The notes beneath the pieces are model-generated. The model made no database searches, was not told the origin of the DNA, and saw only the letters and a list, made by a program, of their open reading frames with translations. The translations under genes were made by a program, and so were the position numbers. This document shows positions 20,472 through 29,800 of a stretch of DNA of 64,000 nucleotides, in pieces. Position 1 is the stretch's first letter. Every line of letters begins with the position of its first letter. Source of the stretch: Microvirga ossetica (GTDB lineage: Bacteria; Pseudomonadota; Alphaproteobacteria; Rhizobiales; Beijerinckiaceae); contig NZ_CP016616.1 of the NCBI RefSeq assembly GCF_002741015.1, forward strand, positions 1,945,501 to 2,009,500. Direction: 5' to 3'.

Positions 20472-22679
20472 TCAGACGCCCATCTCGGGAAACCGGGCCT
20501 GCTTGAGAACGGTGTCGATGGCGACGCGCAGCCCCTCCGGATCGAAATCCATCTCGACCTTCGCGTTGAGCTGCGTCGCCAGCACCCGGTGCAGGAGGCG
20601 CGAGCCGAAGCCCTGCCTGGCGGGAGCGGAGACTTTCGGCCCGCCCCGCTCCTGCCAGACGAGCTTGAGCCGCGTTCCATCCTCGACCGGCTCGGCCTGC
20701 CAGGAGACCGATACCTGTCCGCGCGGCACCGACAGGGCGCCATATTTGGCGGCATTGGTGGTCAGTTCATGGATCGCCATGCCGATTGGCACCGCAGCCT
20801 CTGAGGGCAGCTCCACGGCGGGGCCCTCCAGCCTGACGCGCTCGCCCCTGGTATCGTTATAGGGACGCAGCTCCTTCTCCATGATCTCGCGCAGGGATGC
20901 GGTCTGCCACACGGCCTCCGTCAGCAGCGAATGCGTGTTGGCGAGCGAGATGATGCGCCCGACGAAGGCATGGTAGAAGTCGTCGATGCTCAGGGCCGAG
21001 CGGGCGGTGGCGCCCACCACCGCCTGGACGGTGGCGAGCGTGTTCTTGACACGGTGATGCAGTTCGCGGATCAGCAGCGATTGCTGCGTCTGGGCCTGCT
21101 TGCGCTCCTCGATCTCGCTCTGGGCGTTGCGATAGAGGCGGCTGTTCTCGAGCGCGATGGCGGCCTGGGCCGTCAGGCCCCCGAGCAGCCGCTCCGTGCG
21201 CTGGCTGAACATCTGCGGCCTCTCGTGCCCGAAGACGAGAATGCCATGGATCTCGCCGGTCCGCAGCAGGATGGGAACCGCCATGAGGCTGCGGATCACG
21301 GGAGCCTCGGGTGCGGCCTCCGCCGTGAAAGGCGTCCCGTCATGACCCTGCTCGACCGCGATATTGTCGAGGCGCACCGTCTCGCCGTCCTTGAAGGCCG
21401 GCGCGGCGATCTCCCGGACGTTCAGGGCGGCGAAGGCCTCGCTGAATCCGCTGGTGCCGAATGTCGCGTAATGCTCCTTGCCGTCCTGGGACAGGCCGCA
21501 GAAAAAGGCGCCGAACTGCGCCCCGGTCAGCTCGATCCCGGCATCGACGACATTCTCGATGATGCGGTCGAGGTCGAGTTCCGCCGCGAGCGCGCTCCCC
21601 GTCCGGTTGAGGATTTCCAGCGCGGCGGTCTCGGTGCGCAGCTCGTTCGTCCGCACCGACACCTGGCGTTCCAGCAGCGCCGCATTGGCTGCCTGCTCGT
21701 GAAACTGCTCGGAAGCGAGCGCGGTCAGCGCCAGCAAGGCCAGAAGGGCAATGAGCGCGAAGGCGCCGTAGAGCCGCGTTTGGACATACCAGGGCGTCCA
21801 ATAGGCATCGACCGGCATGCTCACATTCATGTACAGAGGCACCCCGCCAACCTGGCGATAGGCCCCTGTCCGCTCTCTGCCTTCGGCGATGTACGAATAC
21901 AGGCCTGCCTGAGCGGTGGTCCGCAGCGCTTCATCGAAGGCCGCTTTGTCGATTGGCGCGAAAGAGAGCCCATCGGGCGGCGGCGGATATTGCGCGATGA
22001 CCGCTGCGTCGGAGGCCCGCATCAGGGCGACCCGGCCTCCTCTCGGCAGCCGGACCTTCGACCAGTAATCGTAGAAATAGGACAGGGAGACGGTGACGGA
22101 GGCGGTGCCGCCGAACTCCGCGTTCGCGCTCGAAAGACGGCGGCTGATCATGAAGGTCGGCACCTTCGAGACCCGCCCCAGCATCGGCTCGCCGACGAAC
22201 AGGCCGTGATCCTCGCTCGCCTGAGCGCTGAAGACGTCGCGACCGGACGCCTTCGCAGCGGGAGGCGGGAACTGCGCCGATGTCAGGCGAAGCCGGCCGC
22301 TCGGGTCGTTGAGCCAGATGTCCTCGATATAGGGCAGGGAATCCTGGATCGCATGAATCTGCTGCCAGAGCGGCCTCGAGGTTTCGACCTCGTCCCAGTT
22401 GCGTCCCTGCACCAGGGTGATGGTCTGTTTGAGTGTCAGGTCCGTCACCTCGAGGAGCCGCGCCGTGTGATCGGCCAGGAAGAAGGCGGCGTTCCCGAGG
22501 TCGTCCTCGTTGCGCTGGATCAGTCGGTTGCGCTGCTCCCAGGCGATGTAGCCGAAGGTCAGGAGAATGAACGCGACCCCGAACAGGCCCATGAACAAGG
22601 TCAGCCGGCCGCGCGCCAGCGAGCGGCGGCGGCGTTTTTGAGCCAGGCTGATGTGGTCCGAGCGCGATGAGACGTGCAA
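20472..22679 (-). CDS. Membrane sensor histidine kinase of the HWE/HisKA_2 type with GAF domain
   Basis: A 735-residue sensor. A first transmembrane helix (about residues 26-46) leads into a periplasmic Cache-like domain (about 50-300), and a second helix follows near 305-330. The cytoplasmic part has a coiled segment, a GAF domain (about 345-510), the phospho-acceptor box LIRELHHRVKNTLATVQ near residue 540, and an ATPase domain with HELTTNAAKYGAL and WQERGGP. The HRVKNTLA and HELTTNAAKYGAL forms define the HWE-like kinases abundant in rhizobia. No response regulator lies next to it, so it is an orphan with unknown signal. The start is weak: TTG 22679 is the only usual start codon after an in-frame stop that leaves the first helix intact. 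Confidence 0.88.
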   Translation of the reverse strand: MHVSSRSDHISLAQKRRRRSLARGRLTLFMGLFGVAFILLTFGYIAWEQRNRLIQRNEDDLGNAAFFLADHTARLLEVTDLTLKQTITLVQGRNWDEVETSRPLWQQIHAIQDSLPYIEDIWLNDPSGRLRLTSAQFPPPAAKASGRDVFSAQASEDHGLFVGEPMLGRVSKVPTFMISRRLSSANAEFGGTASVTVSLSYFYDYWSKVRLPRGGRVALMRASDAAVIAQYPPPPDGLSFAPIDKAAFDEALRTTAQAGLYSYIAEGRERTGAYRQVGGVPLYMNVSMPVDAYWTPWYVQTRLYGAFALIALLALLALTALASEQFHEQAANAALLERQVSVRTNELRTETAALEILNRTGSALAAELDLDRIIENVVDAGIELTGAQFGAFFCGLSQDGKEHYATFGTSGFSEAFAALNVREIAAPAFKDGETVRLDNIAVEQGHDGTPFTAEAAPEAPVIRSLMAVPILLRTGEIHGILVFGHERPQMFSQRTERLLGGLTAQAAIALENSRLYRNAQSEIEERKQAQTQQSLLIRELHHRVKNTLATVQAVVGATARSALSIDDFYHAFVGRIISLANTHSLLTEAVWQTASLREIMEKELRPYNDTRGERVRLEGPAVELPSEAAVPIGMAIHELTTNAAKYGALSVPRGQVSVSWQAEPVEDGTRLKLVWQERGGPKVSAPARQGFGSRLLHRVLATQLNAKVEMDFDPEGLRVAIDTVLKQARFPEMGV

Positions 22680-22811
22680 GTAATAAGACCGTATCGAAAT
22701 GCAGATTCGCCGTACTCATCGAGAATGGCACAGCAGCGACCGTTGATGGAGAGGGAATTTGCGCCACCTCCATCGAACCCAATGACGGGAGATTGCCTCA
22801 CCGCCCTAATG

Positions 22812-22841
22812 AAAACGCCGGAACCCTTGCAGGTTCCGGCG
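22812..22841 (-). terminator. Rho-independent terminator of the 5'-nucleotidase gene
   Basis: On the minus strand CGCCGGAACC (22841-22832) pairs perfectly with GGTTCCGGCG (22825-22816) across a six-base loop and is followed by four T. It lies 24 bases after the stop codon of the minus-strand nucleotidase and before the kinase gene. Confidence 0.8.
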
Positions 22842-22864
22842 CGAGAACGTGAAACGTCGCCCGA

Positions 22865-24376
22865 TCAGCGAAGGACGACGCGGCCTTCGACCTTGGGCGA
22901 CACCTTGCCGGCCTTGGTCACGTAATCGATCACCTGGCTTGCCATGAGCTGGCTTGCCGCGACGTCGATCAGCGACTTGGCCCCGATGAACGAACGATAA
23001 CCGTCGCCGCCGCGCGACACGAAGTCGTTGGTGGCGAGCTTGTAGGTCTTGGCCGGATCGAGCGGCGCACCATTGATCTTGACCGACTTCACGCGGCTTC
23101 CGACCGGCTCCTTCACCTCGACCTCGGCCACGATGCCGGCGACCTGCGGGAAGCGGCCGCCGAGCTCGCGCACCTGGCTGACGCCGTTCTCGAGCGCATC
23201 CTTGATCTGCGCGCCGGTCACCTCGATCAGCACGGTGGTGTTGCCGAAGGGCATTTCCGAGAGGATATCGCGGCGGGTCAGCTTCTGACCGGCCTGATAT
23301 TGCTTGTCGGCACGGATGCCGCCGCCATTGGTGAGAGCGACATCGGCGCCGACCGCCGCCTTGAGCGCATCGGCGATCAGGTTGCCCATGGCGGCCTCGC
23401 CTCCGCGCACGGTGGCGCGGCGGCTGTCGAGCGCCGTCTCGGTCATGCCGATCTCGACGTCGAGCTCCTTGGAGAGCTTGTCCTCATAGCCCTTCACCAC
23501 GGCCTCGATCTCCGGATCGGGCTTCACGGTGGCGCTGTCGATGATGCGGAAATTCGGCGACCAGGTGACGGAGGTCTTGCCGTCCTTCGTGGCCTTGGTG
23601 ACGGCGAGCTCCGTGATCACCACGTAATTGGCCTGAGACTCCGATTCCGTGAGGGCGACCTTGCCGTCGTAGAAGGCGAGCAGGTGCTCGTCATGGCCGC
23701 CGATGATCAGGTCCACGCCGGCGGAGCGGGCGACGATCATGTCAACTTCGAGCGGCGTGTGGGCCACGGCGACGACAATGTCGGCGCCCTTCTCGCGCAG
23801 CTCCTTCGCCTTGGCGCGGGCCGTGTCGATGGTGGAGGAGAACTTGATGGTGCCCGGGCTCGACGCAATCGGGGTCTCCTCGGTGGTGAGGCCGAAGAAC
23901 GCGACTTTGATGCCCTGCACCTCGACCATCTTGTCGGGCTTGGTGTTGGCCGGCAGGCCGTTGCCGTCGACGATGTTGGTGGCCAGCACGTCGAACTTGG
24001 CCTCGGCCATGCGGGCGCGGAAGGCCGCGTCGCCGAGATCGAATTCGTGGTTGCCCGGCGCCATGGCATCGACGCCCATGCGGTTCAGGATGTCGATGAC
24101 GTGGGCACCCTTGTCGAAGCCCGACAGGAGCGAGGGCGAAATCGTGTCGCCGGCATGGACGAAGAAGGCATTGCCCTTCGCCTTCTCCTCCTTGATGACG
24201 GTGGCCAGCTTGGCAAAGCCGCCGCGGCCCTTCTCGGGGCTCATGCGGTCGATGTCGTTGGTCTGGACGAAGCGGATCGTGACGGCCTCCTGCGCTAGGG
24301 CCGTGCCCGACAGCAGCATGGACAATCCAAGGAACCCGGCGCGAAACGCAGCGGAAGGGCGGCTCTGAAGCATCAT
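22865..24376 (-). CDS. Exported 5'-nucleotidase/metallophosphatase (UshA-like)
   Basis: A periplasmic protein of about 503 residues. A signal peptide (AAFRAGFLGLSMLLSGTALAQ) precedes a calcineurin-like metallophosphatase domain, with AGDTISPSLLSG, APGNHEFDLGD, VAHTPLEVD and IIGGHDEH. The C-terminal 5'-nucleotidase domain has LTNGGGIRAD, MPFGNTTVLIEVTGAQIKD and the aromatic/Asp segment FVSRGGDGYRSF. It probably releases phosphate from nucleotides or sugar nucleotides. The first metal motif reads TNDID where most UshA-like proteins have a His two residues after the Asp. The ATG at 24376 has GAGGA 6 bases upstream; the longer frame to 24418 lacks a signal-peptide-like start. A terminator follows the gene. 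Confidence 0.88.
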   Translation of the reverse strand: MMLQSRPSAAFRAGFLGLSMLLSGTALAQEAVTIRFVQTNDIDRMSPEKGRGGFAKLATVIKEEKAKGNAFFVHAGDTISPSLLSGFDKGAHVIDILNRMGVDAMAPGNHEFDLGDAAFRARMAEAKFDVLATNIVDGNGLPANTKPDKMVEVQGIKVAFFGLTTEETPIASSPGTIKFSSTIDTARAKAKELREKGADIVVAVAHTPLEVDMIVARSAGVDLIIGGHDEHLLAFYDGKVALTESESQANYVVITELAVTKATKDGKTSVTWSPNFRIIDSATVKPDPEIEAVVKGYEDKLSKELDVEIGMTETALDSRRATVRGGEAAMGNLIADALKAAVGADVALTNGGGIRADKQYQAGQKLTRRDILSEMPFGNTTVLIEVTGAQIKDALENGVSQVRELGGRFPQVAGIVAEVEVKEPVGSRVKSVKINGAPLDPAKTYKLATNDFVSRGGDGYRSFIGAKSLIDVAASQLMASQVIDYVTKAGKVSPKVEGRVVLR

Positions 24377-24576
24377 GTAAGGTCCTCGTAGAAGGTTGGA
24401 TCCGTGGGTGAGGGCCATGGAACCTAGACCGGCAACGTGTCACAGAAGTAACATTCTGTCGACGGATTCCACGCCCGGATTCGTGGCATTCCCGACGTCT
24501 TTTTCATCCGCCGCCGCCAGATCCCTTAGCCGGCACATCGATTGTGCCCGACCTCACTCAAAGGCATTCTCTCCCC

Positions 24577-25284
24577 ATGACCGGACCCATCAGCCAAGCG
24601 CTCGCCGCGTTCCGCGTCGCCCCCCAGGTCTCGGGATGGCTCGGCCTCCCCTTCTTCCAGGACGGGAGCGCGGATCGTGTCGCGGCCAAGGTCGACGCGG
24701 TCGTCGCCTCCGGCGCCCAGGTGCTGCCGCCGCCGGAGGCGGTGTTCACCAGCATCTCCCTGACGCCGCTCGACAAGGTCAAGGTGGTCGTTCTGGGCCA
24801 GGACCCCTATCCGACGCCGGGCGATTCCCACGGCCTCGCCTTCTCCTATCGCGGCTCCCGCCGGCTGCCCGCATCCCTACGCACGATCCTCGCCGAGATG
24901 GCGCAAGACCTGGACGTGCCGATGCCGAAATCGGGCGACCTGTCGAAATGGGCCAGGCAGGGTGTGCTCCTGATCAACACGGCGCTGACCGTCGAGGCCG
25001 GGCGATCGGGCGCGCATATGAAGTTCGGCTGGTCGGCCCTGGTCGACCAGGCCATCGCCGCGATCTCGGCGCAGCAGCCTGCCGTCGTCTTCCTGCTCTG
25101 GGGCGGCCCGGCCCGCAAGCGGGCAGCGCTCGTCGACCGGACGAAGCATCTCGTGATCGAGGCGGGCCACCCCTCCCCGCTCAACCGCCTCAACGATTTC
25201 CGCGGCACGAAGCCCTTCAGCCGGGCGAATGCATGGCTCGCGGGGAAGGGGTTGGAGCCGATAGACTGGCGCCTGGATGCCTGA
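24577..25284 (+). CDS. ung: Uracil-DNA glycosylase, family 1
   Basis: A 235-residue repair enzyme that removes uracil from DNA. The water-activating loop is intact (VVLGQDPYPTPGDSHGLAFS, near residue 72). The strand LLINTALTV precedes the catalytic loop AGHPSPLN with its His. FLLWGGPARKR and GTKPFSRANAWL complete the fold. The start at 24577 gives the usual family length; a GTG at 24544 would add 11 residues. It runs divergently from the nucleotidase gene across a gap of about 200 bases. The next gene on the same strand begins 81 bases downstream, and no shared function is evident. Confidence 0.93.
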   Translation: MTGPISQALAAFRVAPQVSGWLGLPFFQDGSADRVAAKVDAVVASGAQVLPPPEAVFTSISLTPLDKVKVVVLGQDPYPTPGDSHGLAFSYRGSRRLPASLRTILAEMAQDLDVPMPKSGDLSKWARQGVLLINTALTVEAGRSGAHMKFGWSALVDQAIAAISAQQPAVVFLLWGGPARKRAALVDRTKHLVIEAGHPSPLNRLNDFRGTKPFSRANAWLAGKGLEPIDWRLDA

Positions 25285-25365
25285 AGAACCTTGCGAAGAG
25301 CCCTCCACCGGAGCTAGGTCTGCCGGCACGGAATCGATGCGGCCACGATGGCCCTGGAGATCATC

Positions 25366-26565
25366 ATGACGGAATCACTGTTCGGACAGGTCGAAGCCTT
25401 CGCTGGAGACCCAATCCTGTCTCTCAACGACAGCTTCAAGGCCGACCCACGAACGGAGAAGGTCAATCTCAGCATCGGCGTCTACACGGACGAGAACGGC
25501 CGCATTCCGGTGCTGGCTGCGGTCAAGGCTGCCTATGAGCGGACAGGCTTCGCGGAGCGGCCCTATCTGCCCATGGAAGGGCACCCGCTCTATCGCGAGG
25601 GTGTGCAGAAGCTCGTCTTCGGCGCCGGGCATCCGGCCGTTGCCGAGAAGCGCGTCGCGACGATCCAGACCATCGGCGGCACGGGAGCGGTCGGCATCGC
25701 CGCCGACTTCCTCGCCAAGCACTGCCCCGGCCGGAGCGTCCTCGTCAGCGACCCGACCTGGGAGAACCATCACGGCCTGTTCCAGCGGGCGGGCTTCAAG
25801 ACCACCACCTATCCCTATTGGGACCGCGCCAACCGCTCGGTCGATTTCGACGGCATGGTCAAGGCGCTGGAAACCGCGGAGAACGGCTCCATCGTCGTGC
25901 TTCAGCCGGTCTGCCACAACCCGACCGGCGTCGATCTCGACGAGCGCCAGCAGCAAGCCGTCACCGACGTGCTCGTCGCCAAGCACCACATCGTGGTGTT
26001 CGACATGGCCTATCAGGGCTTCGGCACCGGCCTCGACGAGGACGCCGCCTTCGTGCGCCGCTATGCGGAGCGCGCGAGCTGCCTCGTCGCCAATTCCTTC
26101 TCGAAGAACTTCTCGCTCTACGGCGAGCGCTGCGGCGGCTTGAGCGTCGTCTGCCGCGATGCGGACGAGGCCGAGCGCGTGCTCGGGCAATTGAAGCTCG
26201 CGGTCCGCCGCAGCTATTCGAGCCCGCCGATGACGGCCGGGCTCCTCGTCGCCACCGTGCTCGGCAACGACGACCTGCGCGCGCAATGGGAGCGCGAGGT
26301 CGGGACCATGCGCAATCGCATGGATTCCGTGCGCAAGCGTCTCGCCGACGAGATCCGCGCCATCTCGAACGAGATCGACGTCGATTTCCTCACGACCCAG
26401 CGCGGCATGTTCAGCTATACGGGACTGAGCGCACAACAGGTCGACACCATGCGCGAGCGCGACGGCGTCTATCTCGTGGGCTCCGGCCGCATGTGCGTGG
26501 CGGGCCTCAACGAGGCGAACGTGCCGAAGGTGGCGAAGAGCTTCGTCGAGGCGACGCAGGGGTGA
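25366..26565 (+). CDS. tyrB: Aromatic-amino-acid/aspartate aminotransferase (class I)
   Basis: A 399-residue PLP enzyme of the aspartate/tyrosine aminotransferase subfamily Ia. It opens with FGQVEAFAGDPILSL and KVNLSIGVYTDE. The substrate and cofactor segments are IGGTGAVGIAADF, VCHNPTGVDL, FDMAYQGFGTGL, the PLP lysine in NSFSKNFSLYGERCG near residue 253, and the distal Arg in GSGRMCVAGLN. It reversibly transaminates tyrosine, phenylalanine, tryptophan or aspartate with 2-oxoglutarate. The ATG at 25366 has GGAG 7 bases upstream and gives the standard N-terminus. It faces the convergent indolepyruvate oxidoreductase gene, whose 2-keto-acid substrates are what this enzyme can form; a shared aromatic amino acid route is plausible but not proven. 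Confidence 0.9.
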   Translation: MTESLFGQVEAFAGDPILSLNDSFKADPRTEKVNLSIGVYTDENGRIPVLAAVKAAYERTGFAERPYLPMEGHPLYREGVQKLVFGAGHPAVAEKRVATIQTIGGTGAVGIAADFLAKHCPGRSVLVSDPTWENHHGLFQRAGFKTTTYPYWDRANRSVDFDGMVKALETAENGSIVVLQPVCHNPTGVDLDERQQQAVTDVLVAKHHIVVFDMAYQGFGTGLDEDAAFVRRYAERASCLVANSFSKNFSLYGERCGGLSVVCRDADEAERVLGQLKLAVRRSYSSPPMTAGLLVATVLGNDDLRAQWEREVGTMRNRMDSVRKRLADEIRAISNEIDVDFLTTQRGMFSYTGLSAQQVDTMRERDGVYLVGSGRMCVAGLNEANVPKVAKSFVEATQG

Positions 26566-26573
26566 ATAATGCA

Positions 26574-26793
26574 GTCATCCCGGACGGCGTCAGCCGATCC
26601 GGGATCGCAAGACCAGCAAAGCACTGTCATTCCGGGGCCGCGCAGCGGAGCCCGGAATCCATAACCGGTGACGGTACTTCATTCTCGCAGAATGGTGTTT
26701 ATGGATCCCCGCCTGCGCGGGGATGACAGTGGTGATTCAGGCGCTCAATTCTGAAAGCGATCCCGGATCTCGCTTCGCTCGTCCGGGATGACG
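26574..26793. repeat. Compound palindromic repeat (family B)
   Basis: Nested inverted repeats: outer arms GTCATCCCGGACGG and CGTCCGGGATGAC with inner GATCCGGGAT and ATCCCGGATC, then an inner unit GTCATTCCGGGGCCG and CCCGCCTGCGCGGGGATGAC. Related copies are at 44027, 46603, 53798, 54463 and 60593. It occupies the whole gap between the convergent tyrB and oxidoreductase genes. Confidence 0.85.
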
Positions 26794-26806
26794 ATAGTTG
26801 AACCGT

Positions 26807-29800
26807 TTACTCCGCCGCAATCGGCAGCGGCTGCGGATCGGCGCGGAACTTGGCCAGCAGGTCCGCCTCCTCCGCCTTCGCCGCTTTCAAGTTACGCTCC
26901 TTGACGTGACCGAAGCCGCGGATCTTCTGCGGGATGCCCGCGAGCCCGACAGCGGCAGCATGATTGCCGGCATCGAGCTTCGCCACGATCTCCGCGATCA
27001 GCCCCTCGAACTCGCGAACGAGCTGGCGCTCGGTGCGGCGCTCGTGATTGTAGCCGAAGACGTCGAGAGGCGTGCCGCGAAGCCGCCTGAACTTCGCCAG
27101 CACGCCCATGGCTTTGAGCATCCACGGCCCGAAGCTCATCTTGCGCGGCAGGCCCGTGACCGGGTCCTTCGTGGCGAGGATCGGCGGCGCCATGTGAAAC
27201 TCGTAACGCAGGTTGTCGCCCTCGAAGGCGGATGCCACCTGTTTCTCGAAATGGCCGTTCGTGTAGAGACGCGCCACCTCGTACTCGTCCTTGTAGGCCA
27301 TGAGCTTGAACAGCGAGCGTGCCACCGCGTCGGTGAGCGCGGTCGAACCCGGCACCGCCTTCTCTTCCGCTTCACGCACGCGCCCGACGAGATTGCCGTA
27401 GCGCCGACCGTAACGCGCGTTCTGATAATCCGACAGGAACGCGACGCGGCGCTCGATCACTTCATCCAGCGTCTCGGAGAGCTTGCGCGATTCCGTCGGC
27501 GCCTTCAGTTCGCTCATCATGGCGGCGATCAGCTCGGGTTCCGCAGCCGCGCGGCGGCCCCAGGTGAAGGCGGAAAGATTCATCTTCACGGCTTCACCGT
27601 TGAGCGCGATCGCCTTCTCGATGGCTTCACCGGAGAGCGGAACGCGGCCGGTCTGGTAGGCATAGCCCAGCATGAACATGTTGGCGGCGATCGCATTGCC
27701 GAGAAGCGCAGTCGCAACCGCCGTCGCGTCGACGAAGGACACGCCATCCGCACCCGCGGCCGATTTGATTGCGCGCTTCAGGCGCTCGGTCGGCAGGGAA
27801 AAATCGGCGTTGCGGGTGAACTCGCCCGGCATCACCTCCGCCGTGTTCACCACGAGCGCGGTCTGTCCCTCCTTCACGGAGGCCAGCACCTTCTTGGTGC
27901 CGGTGACCACGAGATCGCAGCCGAGCACGAGATGCGCCGATTCCGCGCTCACGCGGATGGCATGGATGTCGTCCTGGTTGTTGGCGAGCCGCACATGGCT
28001 GTAGACCGCGCCGCCCTTCTGGGCGAGGCCGGCCATATCGATCATGCCCAGCCCCTTGCCTTCGAGATGGGCCGCCATGCCGAGGATCGCGCCGATCGTC
28101 ACGACGCCCGTGCCGCCCACACCCGTGACGATCACATTGAACGTGCGGTCGATGGAGGGGATCGCCGGATCGGGCAGCGGCTTGAACGCCGCGCCGTCCG
28201 TCGAGGCGGTCTCGGGGACCGCCTTCCTGATCTCGGCGCCGTGCACCGTCACAAAGGACGGGCAGAAGCCGTTCACGCAGGAAAAGTCCTTATTGCAGTT
28301 CGACTGGTCGATCTGGCGCTTGCGGCCGAACTCGGTCTCGACCGGCTGCACGGCGACGCAGTTCGACTGCACGGAGCAATCGCCGCAGGCCTCGCAGACG
28401 AGGTCGTTGATGATGACGCGCTTGTCCGGATCCGGGAACTCGCCGCGCTTGCGGCGGCGGCGTTTTTCCGAGGCGCAGGTCTGATCGTAGATCATCACCG
28501 TCACGCCGGAGACTTCCGACAGCCGGCGCTGCACGGAATCGAGCTCGCTGCGGTGATGGATCGTCATGCCGGACGGCCAGCGCATCTCTTTGGGATATTT
28601 GTCCGGCTCGTCGGTGACCAGCGCGATGCGCTCGACGCCCTCCTCGCGCACCTGTCGGGCGATCATGTCGACGGTGAGCTTGCCCTCATGCGGCTGCCCG
28701 CCGGTCATGGCGACCGCGTCGTTGAACAGGATTTTATATGTGACGTTGGTCTTGGTGTGGATCGACCAGCGCAGGGCCAGAACGCCGGAATGGTTGTAGG
28801 TGCCGTCGCCAAGATTCTGGAACACGTGGCCGCGCTTCGAGAACGGCGCCTCGCCGATCCAGTTCGCGCCCTCGCCGCCCATCTGCGTGAAGCCTTCGGT
28901 GGAGCGATCCATCCACTGCACCATGTAATGGCAGCCGATGCCCGCATAGGCGCGCATGCCGTCCGGCACCTTGGTCGAGGAATTGTGCGGGCAGCCGGAG
29001 CAGAAATGCGGCGTGCGGGTCGCCACGTCGCTGGTGGCGACGAGCACCTCCTGCGCATGGCGAAGCCGCGCCACGCGGCCGCGCAGGTCGTCGTTGTTGT
29101 GATAGGCGAGCAGCCGCTCGCCGATGACGATGGCGATGTCGTTGGGATCGAGCGCGCCCTTCACCGGGAAGAGCCAGCGGCCCTCCTCGTCCTTCTTGCC
29201 GATGCAGAGCGGCTGGTTGGCGGTGCCGTAAAGCTCCTCGCGCAGCTGCACCTCGATGAGGGAGCGCTTCTCCTCGACCACGATGACCTTGTCGAGGCCG
29301 CGCGCGAAATCGACGAGCTCGCGTTGCGAGAGTGGCCACGGGCAGGCGACCTTGTAGAGGCGGAGCCCCATGTCGTTCGCCTTGACCTCGTCGAGGCCGA
29401 GCTCGTCGAGAGCCTGGCGCACGTCGAGATAGGACTTGCCGACGGTGATGATGCCGATCTTCGCGTTGCGGCCGCCGGAGAGAACGATGCGGTTGAGGTT
29501 GTTGGCGCGCACGAAAGCCAGCATGGCGTCGCGCTTGAAATCCTGAAGCCGCGCCTCCTGGTCGAGCACGCCGTCGCGGTTGCGGATGTTCAGCCCGCCC
29601 GGCGGCATGGTGAAGTCGTCGGGGATGACGATCTTCACCCGGTCGAGGGACGCATCGACGGAGGCGGTCGATTCGATGTTGTCCTTCACGCATTTGAAGG
29701 CGACCCAGGTGCCGCAGAAGCGGCTCATGGCGTAGCCGTAGAGGCCGTAATCGAGGATCTCCTGAACGCCCGCCGGATTCAGGATCGGGATCATCACGTC

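Noticed and set aside
20363..20755. N-terminal extension of the ferrochelatase frame
   Set aside because: It overlaps the conserved C-terminal ATPase domain of the kinase gene in another frame and has no similarity to ferrochelatases. The ATG at 20362 has a good ribosome site.
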